This document shows positions 53,944-61,768 of a stretch of 64,000 nt of DNA, piece by piece. Below the pieces are notes generated by a model, which had not been told where the DNA came from, searched no databases, and saw only the letters and a program-made list of their open reading frames with translations. Position 1 is the first letter of the stretch. The number at the start of each line of letters is the position of its first letter. The translations under genes were made by a program, and so were the position numbers. The DNA comes from Pedobacter chitinilyticus (GTDB taxonomy: Bacteria; Bacteroidota; Bacteroidia; Sphingobacteriales; Sphingobacteriaceae), in contig NZ_QMHN01000004.1 in NCBI RefSeq assembly GCF_003313385.1, positions 436,531-500,530 of the forward strand, read 5' to 3'.

Positions 53944-54504
53944 ATGTCGAAAATTGCCATTATCTCCGCGAGTGTTAGAAAAGGCCGCAAAAGCCATAGT
54001 GTCGCCTTGTACTTTAAACGTTATTTAGAGGAAAGACAACTGGGTGAAGTCACTGTCCTAGATTTAGATGCTTATGATTTCCCACTTTTTGAGGAAAGAT
54101 TGCGCCTTATTGAAAATCCTACGGAACAGATGTTGTCGTTTGCCAAGCAGATTGAAGAAGCCACTGGGGTAATTATTGTAACTCCAGAATACAATGGTGG
54201 TTATCCTGCTAGTTTAAAGAACGTAATTGATTTGTTATATAATGAATGGAAACGTAAGCCTGTAGCTATTGCAACGGTTTCGGCAGGAGCTTTTGGCGGT
54301 TCGCAGGTGATTACTTCGCTGCAATTCAGTTTGTGGAAAATAGGCGCTTTAACGGTTCCAGCTATGTTCCCTGTACCTACTATTGATAAGACCTTTAATG
54401 AAGAAGGTGTACCTGCTGATGCAGAGGCGATGGATAAGAAAGCAGGGGTTTTCATCAACGAGCTGTTGTATTGGATCAAGGCGAAACAGGCAACAGAAGC
54501 TTGA
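53944..54504 (+). CDS. NAD(P)H-dependent FMN reductase family protein
   Basis: A 186-aa flavodoxin-fold reductase. The FMN phosphate loop is SASVRKGRKSHSVAL near the N terminus and the family motif is VTPEYNGGYPASLKNVIDLL (about residues 80-99). Members reduce FMN, quinones, azo compounds or chromate with NAD(P)H. Physiological substrate unknown. It precedes tRNA-Pro but has its own stop and no shared signal. Confidence 0.9.
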   Translation: MSKIAIISASVRKGRKSHSVALYFKRYLEERQLGEVTVLDLDAYDFPLFEERLRLIENPTEQMLSFAKQIEEATGVIIVTPEYNGGYPASLKNVIDLLYNEWKRKPVAIATVSAGAFGGSQVITSLQFSLWKIGALTVPAMFPVPTIDKTFNEEGVPADAEAMDKKAGVFINELLYWIKAKQATEA

Positions 54505-54547
54505 TTTTAGTTTTTAGTGGAGATAATTAAAACATTTTTTAAAATGG

Positions 54548-54578
54548 TTTGCATCGTGTCTTAAAATGTTTATCTTTG
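54548..54578 (+). promoter_or_regulatory. Promoter of tRNA-Pro
   Basis: Perfect Bacteroidota consensus: TTTG (54548-54551), a 19-nt spacer and TATCTTTG (54571-54578). Predicted transcription start near 54583, 50 nt before the tRNA. Confidence 0.85.
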
Positions 54579-54634
54579 CAACCTCATCAGGAAACCCTCG
54601 GGTTAAATGATAAGAAAAAAGGTGATACCACCAT

Positions 54635-54708
54635 CGGGGTGTAGCGTAGCCCGGTATCGCGCCACATTTGGGATGTGGAGGTCGTAGGTTCGAATCCTGC
54701 CACCCCGA
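54635..54708 (+). tRNA. tRNA-Pro (TGG)
   Basis: Full cloverleaf, 74 nt without encoded CCA. Acceptor CGGGGTG/CACCCCG with discriminator A, D arm GCG/CGC, anticodon stem CCACA/TGTGG with loop TTTGGGA (anticodon TGG at 54669-54671), T arm GTAGG/CCTGC with loop TTCGAAT. It reads proline CCA and by wobble other CCN codons. The 3' half is the likely attachment site of the adjacent integrase. Confidence 0.97.
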
Positions 54709-54731
54709 CTTATTAGATGTCGAAATCTAGC

Positions 54732-54767
54732 AAAAACCCTCTAAATATTAGTATTTAGGGGGTTTTT
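54732..54767 (+). terminator. Rho-independent terminator after tRNA-Pro
   Basis: AAAAACCC..TAAATA (54732-54747) pairs with TATTTA..GGGTTTTT (54752-54767), 14 paired positions plus two G-T type, ending in five T. Confidence 0.9.
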
Positions 54768-54784
54768 CATTTTTAGTCAAGTCA

Positions 54785-54965
54785 ATTGAAGGCATAAAAT
54801 AGCATGTAATTTATGCCCTATTCTACACCCTGTTTTAATCTTGTATTATTGTCTCTGGTTTGATATAAAAATCTGTTTATCAATTGTTTAATTATTAATT
54901 GACCCCGTTTGATGTTTTTTGACATCGCATTTGAAAATGCCCCAAAATAGGGCATAAAATGGGCA
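54785..54965. repeat. Inverted and direct short repeats between tRNA-Pro and integrase remnant
   Basis: GCATAAAAT occurs at about 54792 and 54954. ATGCCCTATT (about 54814) is inverted as AATAGGGCAT (about 54946). GACCCCGTTTGATGT with TTTTTTGACATCG lies between. Such arrays are typical of arm-type integrase sites, by inference. Confidence 0.4.
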
Positions 54966-54978
54966 CAGAAAAAGAGGT

Positions 54979-56001
54979 ATGAAGACACAGAACACATTCT
55001 CTGTATCGTTCTTTCTGAAAAAGGACAAGGAAAAAAATGGCGTAGCTCCATTGTATGTAAGAATTACGGTAAACGGAGGCCACGCGGATTTGGCAACCAA
55101 GCGTAAGATGCCTGTTGGAAAATGGGACCAAAAGTCCCAAAGTATGTCGGGGAAAACCGCGGAGGATAACTTGACAAGAGACGAGATCAGGTTGTTGGGT
55201 ATAGAGATTAGTTCCGCCTATGAGGAACTGAGAAGAGACAGGGGAGAGCTGACTGCCGAAGCGGTAAAAGCAAAAGTTGAAGGGACTGAAATAGCTCCCT
55301 ACACCTTGATGTTCCTGATCGATTACCATAACGAGGAACTCAAACAATTATTGGAAGAGGGAACGATGAAAAACTATCGGACTACCAAGCGGTATCTCAC
55401 AGAGTTCCTGATTACCAAATGGAAAAAAAAGGATATCCTGCTAAAGCACGTAGATAATCTTTTCATAACGAACTTTGGACTTTTCCTTTCGAACAGAAAG
55501 CCTGATAAAGGGCAGCGTCCTTGTTCGAATAACTCCGTGATGAAGCATATGGAACGCCTCAAAAAGATGATAGGGATCGCTTTGGAGAATAAGTGGATTA
55601 GAGAAAATCCATTTCAGCATTTCAAAAGAAAGATGATTACCAAGGACCGTAACTGTCTAGATACTTACGAACTGGATAGGTTGAGGAATTTAGAATTGAG
55701 AAAAATAGGTGTTGGTACGGTAAGGGATATGTTTCTGTTTGCTTGTCTAACAGGGCTTTCTCCATGTGACATTACAAGGTTCAATAAAGATCATATCACA
55801 AAGGATGTTAATGGTGAATATTGGATCGAGATGTACAGGCAGAAAACAAAACGTTTTACGGAACGCAAGTTCAATGTGCTTCTTTTGCCGGAAGCTTTGG
55901 AGATCATTTCAAGGTACAAGCGTAATCCAGCTGCTTTAGCCAATGGCACTGTATTCCCCTATTATACTAATCAAATATTGAACAGATATCCTCCAATATA
56001 A
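54979..56001 (+). pseudogene. Tyrosine site-specific integrase, 3'-truncated
   Basis: A 340-aa remnant of a Bacteroidota element integrase. It has the N-terminal arm-binding domain (NTFSVSFFLKKDKEKN, PLYVRITVNGGHADL), the SAM-like core-binding region (about 100-205) and the start of the catalytic domain (FACLTGLSPCDITRF, QKTKRFTERK). The frame ends just after GTVFPYYTNQ at a point where the H-x-x-R box and the catalytic Tyr should follow; about 70 residues are missing. No other frame restores them. Not expected to be active. Confidence 0.85.
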
Positions 56002-56447
56002 TAAGTATTCGCCACCTTCATCTTTCACCTGTAATGGTTACTGGTCATGAGCTTACTCGGTAAGCCTGTAATGCACCACTATCAACGTTTTAACCTCAAT
56101 TTTAATAAAAAAATACAGCTTTGAAAAAAGGCGAAATTTATCATGACAGATTAGTGCCGCATCTTTTATCAAAAACATGCGCATGTTTTGCTAAAAACTA
56201 CGTTAGGTTTTACCCAAAACTACGTTAGGTTTTCCCCAAAAGATGCGCATGTCTTAAATTTTCATCTAGCATGGCCCTAAAAGAACAAAATGCGGGTGTT
56301 AAAAATTTAAAACCTTCCAAATCTAGACCATACGCTTAAAGCTGTTGCTAAAGTATTATTGTTTGAAAGATAAGAATGGAAAATTATTGGTTTCTTCATT
56401 ATAGTAGAACGAATCATAAAAACCCTGTGAATTTTTATGGAGCTTTT
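56002..56447. other. Integration scar region after the truncated integrase
   Basis: About 445 nt without genes. Contains an ordered repeat cluster at 56172-56255, otherwise AT-rich. No tRNA-derived attR copy (for example the CCACCCCGACT end) was found here. Confidence 0.5.
56172..56255. repeat. Symmetric palindrome and direct-repeat cluster
   Basis: An 18-bp perfect palindrome AAAACATGCGCATGTTTT (56172-56189); two exact 18-bp direct repeats AAAACTACGTTAGGTTTT (56194-56211 and 56216-56233) in 22-bp register; and a second ATGCGCAT (56243-56250) mirroring the first. Confidence 0.85.
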
Positions 56448-57125
56448 TTATTTGCGGCTGTAATTCCAAAAACTTATTTTTCGTCTAGTAACTAAACCCA
56501 GTTTTTCATAAAGTCCAATAGCACCCACATTTTTTTCGGCCACGTGTAAAAAAGGAATCTTACCTTCTTCAGCTATTTGGTTGGCCACAAAAGCAACCAA
56601 TTGTTTGGCGTAACCTTTGCCCGAATGTTCTGGATGAGTCACTACCGCACTGATTTCTGTAGCATTCGCCATTTTCATTCTTTCGCCCGTTACAGCAACC
56701 AATTGATCATTTTTAAATATGCCGTAGTAATTCCCTAAATCAGGAGTTTTGTCTTTAAAGTAACCTGGTTGTACGAGGTTAACTAATGCTATTAACTCCT
56801 TTTGATAACTATCGTTTAATGGAACAATTTCTTCTTTCAATTCTAATTGGATAGGTTCGTGAAGTACCATTTGATTACACACTAACTCATTCTTCAATCG
56901 CAAATTTTGTGGGTGTGCGGAAGGTTTGTTCCCTACAATGAAGAAATCATTCGTTAAGTCGGCATATGCTTGTAGCGCATCTGCATTGATCTCTTCATGA
57001 TTAAGTGCTCCAAATGGGCAGTACTTGGGGTCATAAAACTTAAAACCTTCCAAATTAAGGCAATGTGCTTGATGTGTAGTTGTTAACGAATTCCATACAG
57101 GATTATCTAAGGGATTGGCTTCCAT
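56448..57125 (-). CDS. GNAT family N-acetyltransferase (FR47-like)
   Basis: A 225-aa protein. The C-terminal domain (about 130-222) is a GNAT fold with VVTHPEHSGKGYAKQLVAFV (acetyl-CoA loop) and NVGAIGLYEKLGLVTRRKI. The N-terminal half is a non-catalytic GNAT-like unit (LDNPVWNSLTT start), the layout of FR47-type acetyltransferases. Substrate unknown. No co-oriented neighbour. Confidence 0.88.
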   Translation of the reverse strand: MEANPLDNPVWNSLTTTHQAHCLNLEGFKFYDPKYCPFGALNHEEINADALQAYADLTNDFFIVGNKPSAHPQNLRLKNELVCNQMVLHEPIQLELKEEIVPLNDSYQKELIALVNLVQPGYFKDKTPDLGNYYGIFKNDQLVAVTGERMKMANATEISAVVTHPEHSGKGYAKQLVAFVANQIAEEGKIPFLHVAEKNVGAIGLYEKLGLVTRRKISFWNYSRK

Positions 57126-57250
57126 TTTTAAAGATTTGATAAGTCCACTAACGTATCTAAAACTGATCTTTAAACCATCGGATTATTCGCTTTAGTCCGA
57201 AATTTTTACACTTCGGTGAGAAAAACTGCCATCAGCACTTTTGGAAGAGC

Positions 57251-57258
57251 TACCTTTG
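57251..57258 (+). promoter_or_regulatory. -7 promoter box of the LytS-like kinase gene
   Basis: TACCTTTG, consensus TAnnTTTG, 27 nt before the ATG at 57286. Confidence 0.45.
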
Positions 57259-57285
57259 TAGCAGCAAAACACTACAAATCAATAA

Positions 57286-58392
57286 ATGCCACAAACCGAA
57301 AGGACATTTTTAAGCAACAAAGCAAAACGAGCCGTTTTTGTACCCTTAGCCTTCGTGCTTTTTTATCTGGTTTCCTTTTTATTAGACCCCTACGCTACCT
57401 TTTGGCAGGAGTATTTCCAGAGAAGTTTTTGGAAGCTCTTAACAGAATGGATCGTATCCTTGGTGTTCTGTTTCTTGGTGTCCGAAGCCTCCATTTTTAT
57501 CCACTCGCGTTTAAACAGAACACTGCCCTGGACAGACCAACCGTTAAAACGCCTCATGACCGAAGCACTTTTCAATATGCTGGCAGTGATGGTGGTCATC
57601 TTTCTCGATATTGCTTTCATCGTGTTCATCGAAAAAGAACACTTGGGTGATCCCTCTACCGAAGATATTAAAAACCTGATGCAATGGGGTGTAGTGAGTA
57701 CCATGATTTCCTTTACGCTCATTGCAATTAACACGGGAAGTTACCTGGTGGCCAACTGGAAAAACTCCGAAATGAGTTTGGCCCAGCATAAGTTAAGAGA
57801 GTCGGAATTGAAGCAGGCTTCTGTAGAAGCGCAGTTGAATGCATTAAAGCTACAGTTAGATCCTCATTTTATCTTCAACAGTTTAAGTATTCTTTCGGAA
57901 CTGATTTTAGAAGACCAACAGTTGGGTTATGAATACTCCGAACGGTTTTCGAGAGTGTACCGCTTCTTGCTTGTTAACTCCAAAAAGAACACCGTCTCTT
58001 TAGAAGAGGAGCTTAAGTTTTTGGATTCCTACATCTTCCTGATTAAACACCGCATAGGTTCGGGCATTACCTTTGATATCGATGTGGCTTCGCAAAGCAA
58101 ATTATTGTATTTGCCTCCGCTAACCCTACAACTACTCATCGAAAATGCACTCAAGCACAATTCTACCAGTAAAAATAGCCCCCTAAATATCAAAATATAC
58201 ACCAAAGAAACGTCTGTTTTGGTGGTAGAGAATTCCTTATCTTTAATAGAAAACCAAAATTTGAGGTCTTTTGGTATCGGGCTGCCCAATATCATGAATA
58301 GGTTCCAGCTTTTGCAAGGGAAACTGCCCGAAATTGTGAAAGACGCAGCGACCTATAAAGTAATTATTCACCTTATGGATTATGAACAATAA
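57286..58392 (+). CDS. LytS/YpdA-type sensor histidine kinase (His_kinase family)
   Basis: A 368-aa membrane kinase with four predicted helices in the first about 160 residues, a coiled linker, and the His_kinase domain with the phosphorylated His in LQLDPHFIFNSLS (about residue 190) and an ATP-binding region ending GIGLPNIMNRFQLL. It lacks a large sensor domain. The response regulator gene overlaps it by 11 nt, so they form a two-component pair. Confidence 0.93.
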   Translation: MPQTERTFLSNKAKRAVFVPLAFVLFYLVSFLLDPYATFWQEYFQRSFWKLLTEWIVSLVFCFLVSEASIFIHSRLNRTLPWTDQPLKRLMTEALFNMLAVMVVIFLDIAFIVFIEKEHLGDPSTEDIKNLMQWGVVSTMISFTLIAINTGSYLVANWKNSEMSLAQHKLRESELKQASVEAQLNALKLQLDPHFIFNSLSILSELILEDQQLGYEYSERFSRVYRFLLVNSKKNTVSLEEELKFLDSYIFLIKHRIGSGITFDIDVASQSKLLYLPPLTLQLLIENALKHNSTSKNSPLNIKIYTKETSVLVVENSLSLIENQNLRSFGIGLPNIMNRFQLLQGKLPEIVKDAATYKVIIHLMDYEQ

Positions 58393-59134
58393 CATCCTTA
58401 TTATTGAAGACGAAAAGCTAAATGCTGATCGTTTAAAGCGCCTCATAGGGATGATTAGGCCACAAGCTAATATCCTCGCCGTTTTAGAAAGCGTACAGGA
58501 AACGGTCGATTGGTTGGCAAATTCGCCCATGCCCGATTTGGTGATGATGGATGTAAGACTGTCGGACGGTCTAAGCTTCGAGATTTTCGAGAAAGCAAAC
58601 ATCACCTGTCCTATTATTTTCACCACGGCTTATGATGAGTATGCCGTTAAAGCCTTTAAGTACAACAGTGTTGATTACCTGCTGAAACCTGTGGAGCACG
58701 AAGAATTAGCGCTGGCTTTGGATAAAGTAGAGCAAAACCATTCCTTCAGTAACCAGCAGTCTATTGAAGATTTGGTGAGGTACCTTAAACCTAAGGAGCA
58801 TCGGAGCCGATTTTTGATTCCTTTTAAAGATGGTTATAAAGCCGTATCGGTAAGCGATGTATATTATTTCTTTTTAGAGTTTAAGGTAACCAAGGCAAGG
58901 TTGCAGGACGGTACTGAAGTGGTGCTGCCACATACGATGGAAGAACTGGACCAACAATTGGATCCACATCAGTTTTTTAGAGCCAACAGGCAGTGTATTA
59001 TTCACGTAAATGCCATAGCCCAACTGCACAACCACTTTAACGGTAAAATAAAGGTGGCTTTAAAAAACAGTGATATGGAAGTGATTGTGAGTAGGGAAAA
59101 GGCGGCGGCTTTAAAGCAGTGGATGGATTGTTAA
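58382..59134 (+). CDS. LytTR family response regulator
   Basis: A 250-aa regulator. Receiver domain (1-120) with acidic pocket IIEDE, phospho-acceptor Asp in VMMDVRLSDG, Thr in FTTAYDEYA and Lys in DYLLKPVE. C-terminal LytTR DNA-binding domain (about 140-248) with FLIPFKDGYKAV and FFRANRQCIIHVNAI. The typical output of LytS kinases; targets unknown. Confidence 0.94.
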   Translation: MNNNILIIEDEKLNADRLKRLIGMIRPQANILAVLESVQETVDWLANSPMPDLVMMDVRLSDGLSFEIFEKANITCPIIFTTAYDEYAVKAFKYNSVDYLLKPVEHEELALALDKVEQNHSFSNQQSIEDLVRYLKPKEHRSRFLIPFKDGYKAVSVSDVYYFFLEFKVTKARLQDGTEVVLPHTMEELDQQLDPHQFFRANRQCIIHVNAIAQLHNHFNGKIKVALKNSDMEVIVSREKAAALKQWMDC

Positions 59135-59211
59135 TTAGGGAATAGGAATTAGGAGTTAGTGGCTAGTAGTTAGTTCATTGGTTCATTAGGAAAGCTATAA
59201 CCTCCCTATCC

Positions 59212-59292
59212 CCGTCATTTCGACGATGAAGGAGGAGAAATCTAACACTTAATAGCTTTATGCTAGATTTCTCCCTATGGTCGAAATGACGG
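59212..59292. repeat. REP-like imperfect palindrome
   Basis: Left arm 59212-59244 (CCGTCATTTCGAC, then GGAGAAATCTA) and right arm 59264-59292 (TAGATTTCTCC, then GGTCGAAATGACGG). It lies between the convergent LytTR and Usp genes, where it can also serve as a bidirectional terminator. Confidence 0.78.
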
Positions 59293-59323
59293 CTTACTTC
59301 TTACCAATAAAATGAACGTCCTA

Positions 59324-60133
59324 CTACAAAGGAAGTGAAAGTAGCGGCACGCTATTTCCCGAAGCCATGACCCTGGTTTTACTTTTTCGTAGTAAGCTAT
59401 CCCAAAAACCATGGCGGTAAGGAACCATCACTAATAAATCCGTTTGCGAGGCGATGATTTCATCTTCAATGGCTTTAATGATCTTCGAAGATTGTACCTG
59501 TTTGTAGAAATGGTCAACCTGTGCCAATGAATGATCTACCAAATTGAGCTCTTCGCTATTTGAAAGGTCCTCCGCTCTTTGTCTCACATGGAAAACTTCC
59601 ACAGTGGCACCAAAATCTTTGGCCAACACCTTTACATCATTCAATATTTTGGCATGTACACCTCGGGCAATATCGCAAGCAAAAAGAATGTGCTTAATGC
59701 CTTTGTACTGCGCTTGCAGTGGTATCGATAAAGTCGGAAACTTTAACCTATCAATCACTTGTGTAATGGTATTCCCCAACAAGTCTTGCTCCAATGATTT
59801 TTCTGGCATACCCATCACCAACAAGTCTGCGCTGTGCAAATGGATGCAGCCTACTAGTTCTTCATAAAAATCACCAGACGCAAAATGAATATCGGTTTTA
59901 ATATGGTAAATGCCGCTAATCAATTCGGCAATCTCTTTCAGTTTATCACGTCTCCAAGTCGAAATCTTATCCATTTCACTGCCTGATACACGGGCATTCA
60001 TGGCATGGATAGAAGTATTGTAAAGGTTGTAAAGCACCAGCTTATAACCTCTTTCGGCAGCTGCGGCAGCGGCATAAGTCATGGCATGATCTGCTTCGGC
60101 CGAAAAATCAGTAGCAACAATAATCGTTTTCAT
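59324..60133 (-). CDS. Tandem universal stress protein
   Basis: A 269-aa protein of two UspA domains. First (about 1-145) with IIVATDFSAEADHAM and VMGMPEKSLEQDLLGNT (nucleotide loop), second (about 150-269) with HILFACDIARGV and a C-terminal LVMVPYRHGFWDSLL region that has lost the G-x2-G-x9-G pattern. The start at MKTIIVATDF is the canonical Usp N terminus; a start 51 nt upstream adds a non-homologous leader. Confidence 0.92.
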   Translation of the reverse strand: MKTIIVATDFSAEADHAMTYAAAAAAERGYKLVLYNLYNTSIHAMNARVSGSEMDKISTWRRDKLKEIAELISGIYHIKTDIHFASGDFYEELVGCIHLHSADLLVMGMPEKSLEQDLLGNTITQVIDRLKFPTLSIPLQAQYKGIKHILFACDIARGVHAKILNDVKVLAKDFGATVEVFHVRQRAEDLSNSEELNLVDHSLAQVDHFYKQVQSSKIIKAIEDEIIASQTDLLVMVPYRHGFWDSLLRKSKTRVMASGNSVPLLSLPL

Positions 60134-60620
60134 TTTTTTAGCATTGAGAAGATTAAGAATAGGAAAAACCGCCAGCATGTTCAATGTCTGGCAGTTCCCA
60201 TCTGTGTGTAAATGGATAAGTTTAAAACAGAAACTGGAACACCAATGGCGTCGATTTCTCTGTTGTTGGGCAATATAATTTAAGGCGAATGCCTCTCTAC
60301 GATTAAATTTTTCATCATCATCTCTCTAATAAAGTTCCTGACTACGTAAAAGTAAAATGACTTGACTTCGCTTGATATTTTAAGTTTCCGAAACGGAAAA
60401 ATTGACTGCTCAAATGAAGACGTTTACCTACTGAAATGTATAGACCTGAATTAACGAAGAAGAACAGGTATCGGCGTCCTTGGCTACTGTAGGGCCGTTA
60501 AGACGTTTGGGTCGAACCCGTTTTCACTTCGGATGCCAATTTATCCGTTTCGGTTATTTTTACCCCTTTAAGCTCTTAAAATCTGCTTTCTTTTGCACCG
60601 AAAATTTAATTGAAAATAAA
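60134..60620. other. Intergenic region upstream of the RND efflux genes
   Basis: About 490 nt without genes. The stretch 60250-60480 must hold the efflux promoter; no full TTTG-N19-TAnnTTTG match was found. An in-frame extension upstream of the efflux adaptor (from 60480) lacks a signal sequence at its start and was not used. Confidence 0.45.
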
Positions 60621-61733
60621 ATGTTACAAAAGAATACTACAAAGAGAGAATATTGGCTGGTATTGCTAGTCGCTATCTTGCTTTCTGCCTGCGGGCAACC
60701 TCAGCAAAGTTTTGAGATGCCGCCAGTAAATACAGATTTCATGACGCTTGGTTTAGCCGATGCTTCTATAGAGAAACGTTACCCTGGGATGATTGAAGGA
60801 ACGGTGAACGTGGAAGTAAAAGCGCAAGTAAGTGGTTATTTGGAAACCATTTACGTGAAAGAGGGTGACTATGTAAACAAAGGACAATCCTTATTTAAAA
60901 TTAAGGGAGACGTTTTTAATGAGCAGGTGAACAATAGCCAAGCGAATTTGAAAGCGGCATTGGCGGCACAAGCAAATGCTAAAATAGAGGTAGAGAAAAT
61001 CAAACCTTTGGTAGCCGAAAAAGTAGTTTCGGATATCCAGTTAAAAACGGCACAAGCCAATTATGATGCCGCTGCTGCGCAAGTGGCACAAGCTAAAGCG
61101 GCCTTAGGCTCTTCGCAAATTAATGCTGATTTTGCCATCATTAAAGCACCCGTAAGTGGTTACATCGGCAGGATTCCTAACCGTATTGGTAATTTGGTAA
61201 CACCAGCAGATGCAGCTCCGTTGACCACCCTGTCTGAAATCAATCAAGTATTGGTGTATTTCTCCATGAGCGAAGCTGATTTTATTGCCTTTAACCAAGA
61301 TCGTAAAACAGATGCGGGCATGAATGCCGTGAGCCTAATTATGGCTGATGGAAAGCCTTATGCCCACCAAGGTAAGTTGGAATTGGCCAGTGGTAACATC
61401 GAAAGAAGCACAGGAAGCATTGCCTTAAAAGCAGTTTTTCCTAACCCAGATAAGTTATTGCGTTCTGGTGGTGCAGGTCGTGTTATCATTACTAAGAAAT
61501 TAAAAGATGCTTTGACATTGCCAATGGCCAGTGTAAAAGATGTACAAGACAAGTTCTTTGTGTTTACCCTTGCTGATAGTAATAAGGTAGCCATGAAGGC
61601 AATTGAAATTCTTGGCAGGTCTGGCGACAACTACATAGTAAAATCAGGTGTAGCCAAAGGCGAAAAAATTGCGATCAACAGTATAGATGACTTGGCCGAA
61701 GGCGTAAAAGTAGTGCCAACGGTTGCTAAATAA
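60621..61733 (+). CDS. RND efflux periplasmic adaptor (membrane fusion protein)
   Basis: A 370-aa lipoprotein adaptor: signal and lipobox LLSAC (Cys at about 24), a barrel-sandwich lipoyl-like unit (VSGYLETIYVKEGDYVNKG, FAIIKAPVSGYIGR), an alpha-hairpin (about 95-155, NSQANLKAALAAQAN) and beta-barrel domains. AcrA/MexA type. It is followed 35 nt later by the pump gene. No TolC-like outer-membrane gene is visible before the edge. Confidence 0.93.
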   Translation: MLQKNTTKREYWLVLLVAILLSACGQPQQSFEMPPVNTDFMTLGLADASIEKRYPGMIEGTVNVEVKAQVSGYLETIYVKEGDYVNKGQSLFKIKGDVFNEQVNNSQANLKAALAAQANAKIEVEKIKPLVAEKVVSDIQLKTAQANYDAAAAQVAQAKAALGSSQINADFAIIKAPVSGYIGRIPNRIGNLVTPADAAPLTTLSEINQVLVYFSMSEADFIAFNQDRKTDAGMNAVSLIMADGKPYAHQGKLELASGNIERSTGSIALKAVFPNPDKLLRSGGAGRVIITKKLKDALTLPMASVKDVQDKFFVFTLADSNKVAMKAIEILGRSGDNYIVKSGVAKGEKIAINSIDDLAEGVKVVPTVAK

Positions 61734-61768
61734 CGCATCAAAAATTACATCGTTTTAAAGAGTATTTT

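Noticed and set aside
54708..56447. attR copy of the tRNA-Pro 3' end
   Set aside because: Read by eye for the CCACCCCGACT end and its extension downstream of the integrase remnant; none found in the window.
57216..57650. 144-codon open frame overlapping the start of the LytS-like kinase
   Set aside because: Out of frame with the kinase, whose His_kinase motifs and coupling to the LytTR gene are clear.
60480..60620. Longer start of the RND adaptor gene
   Set aside because: The added residues lack a signal sequence and push the lipobox signal away from the N terminus.
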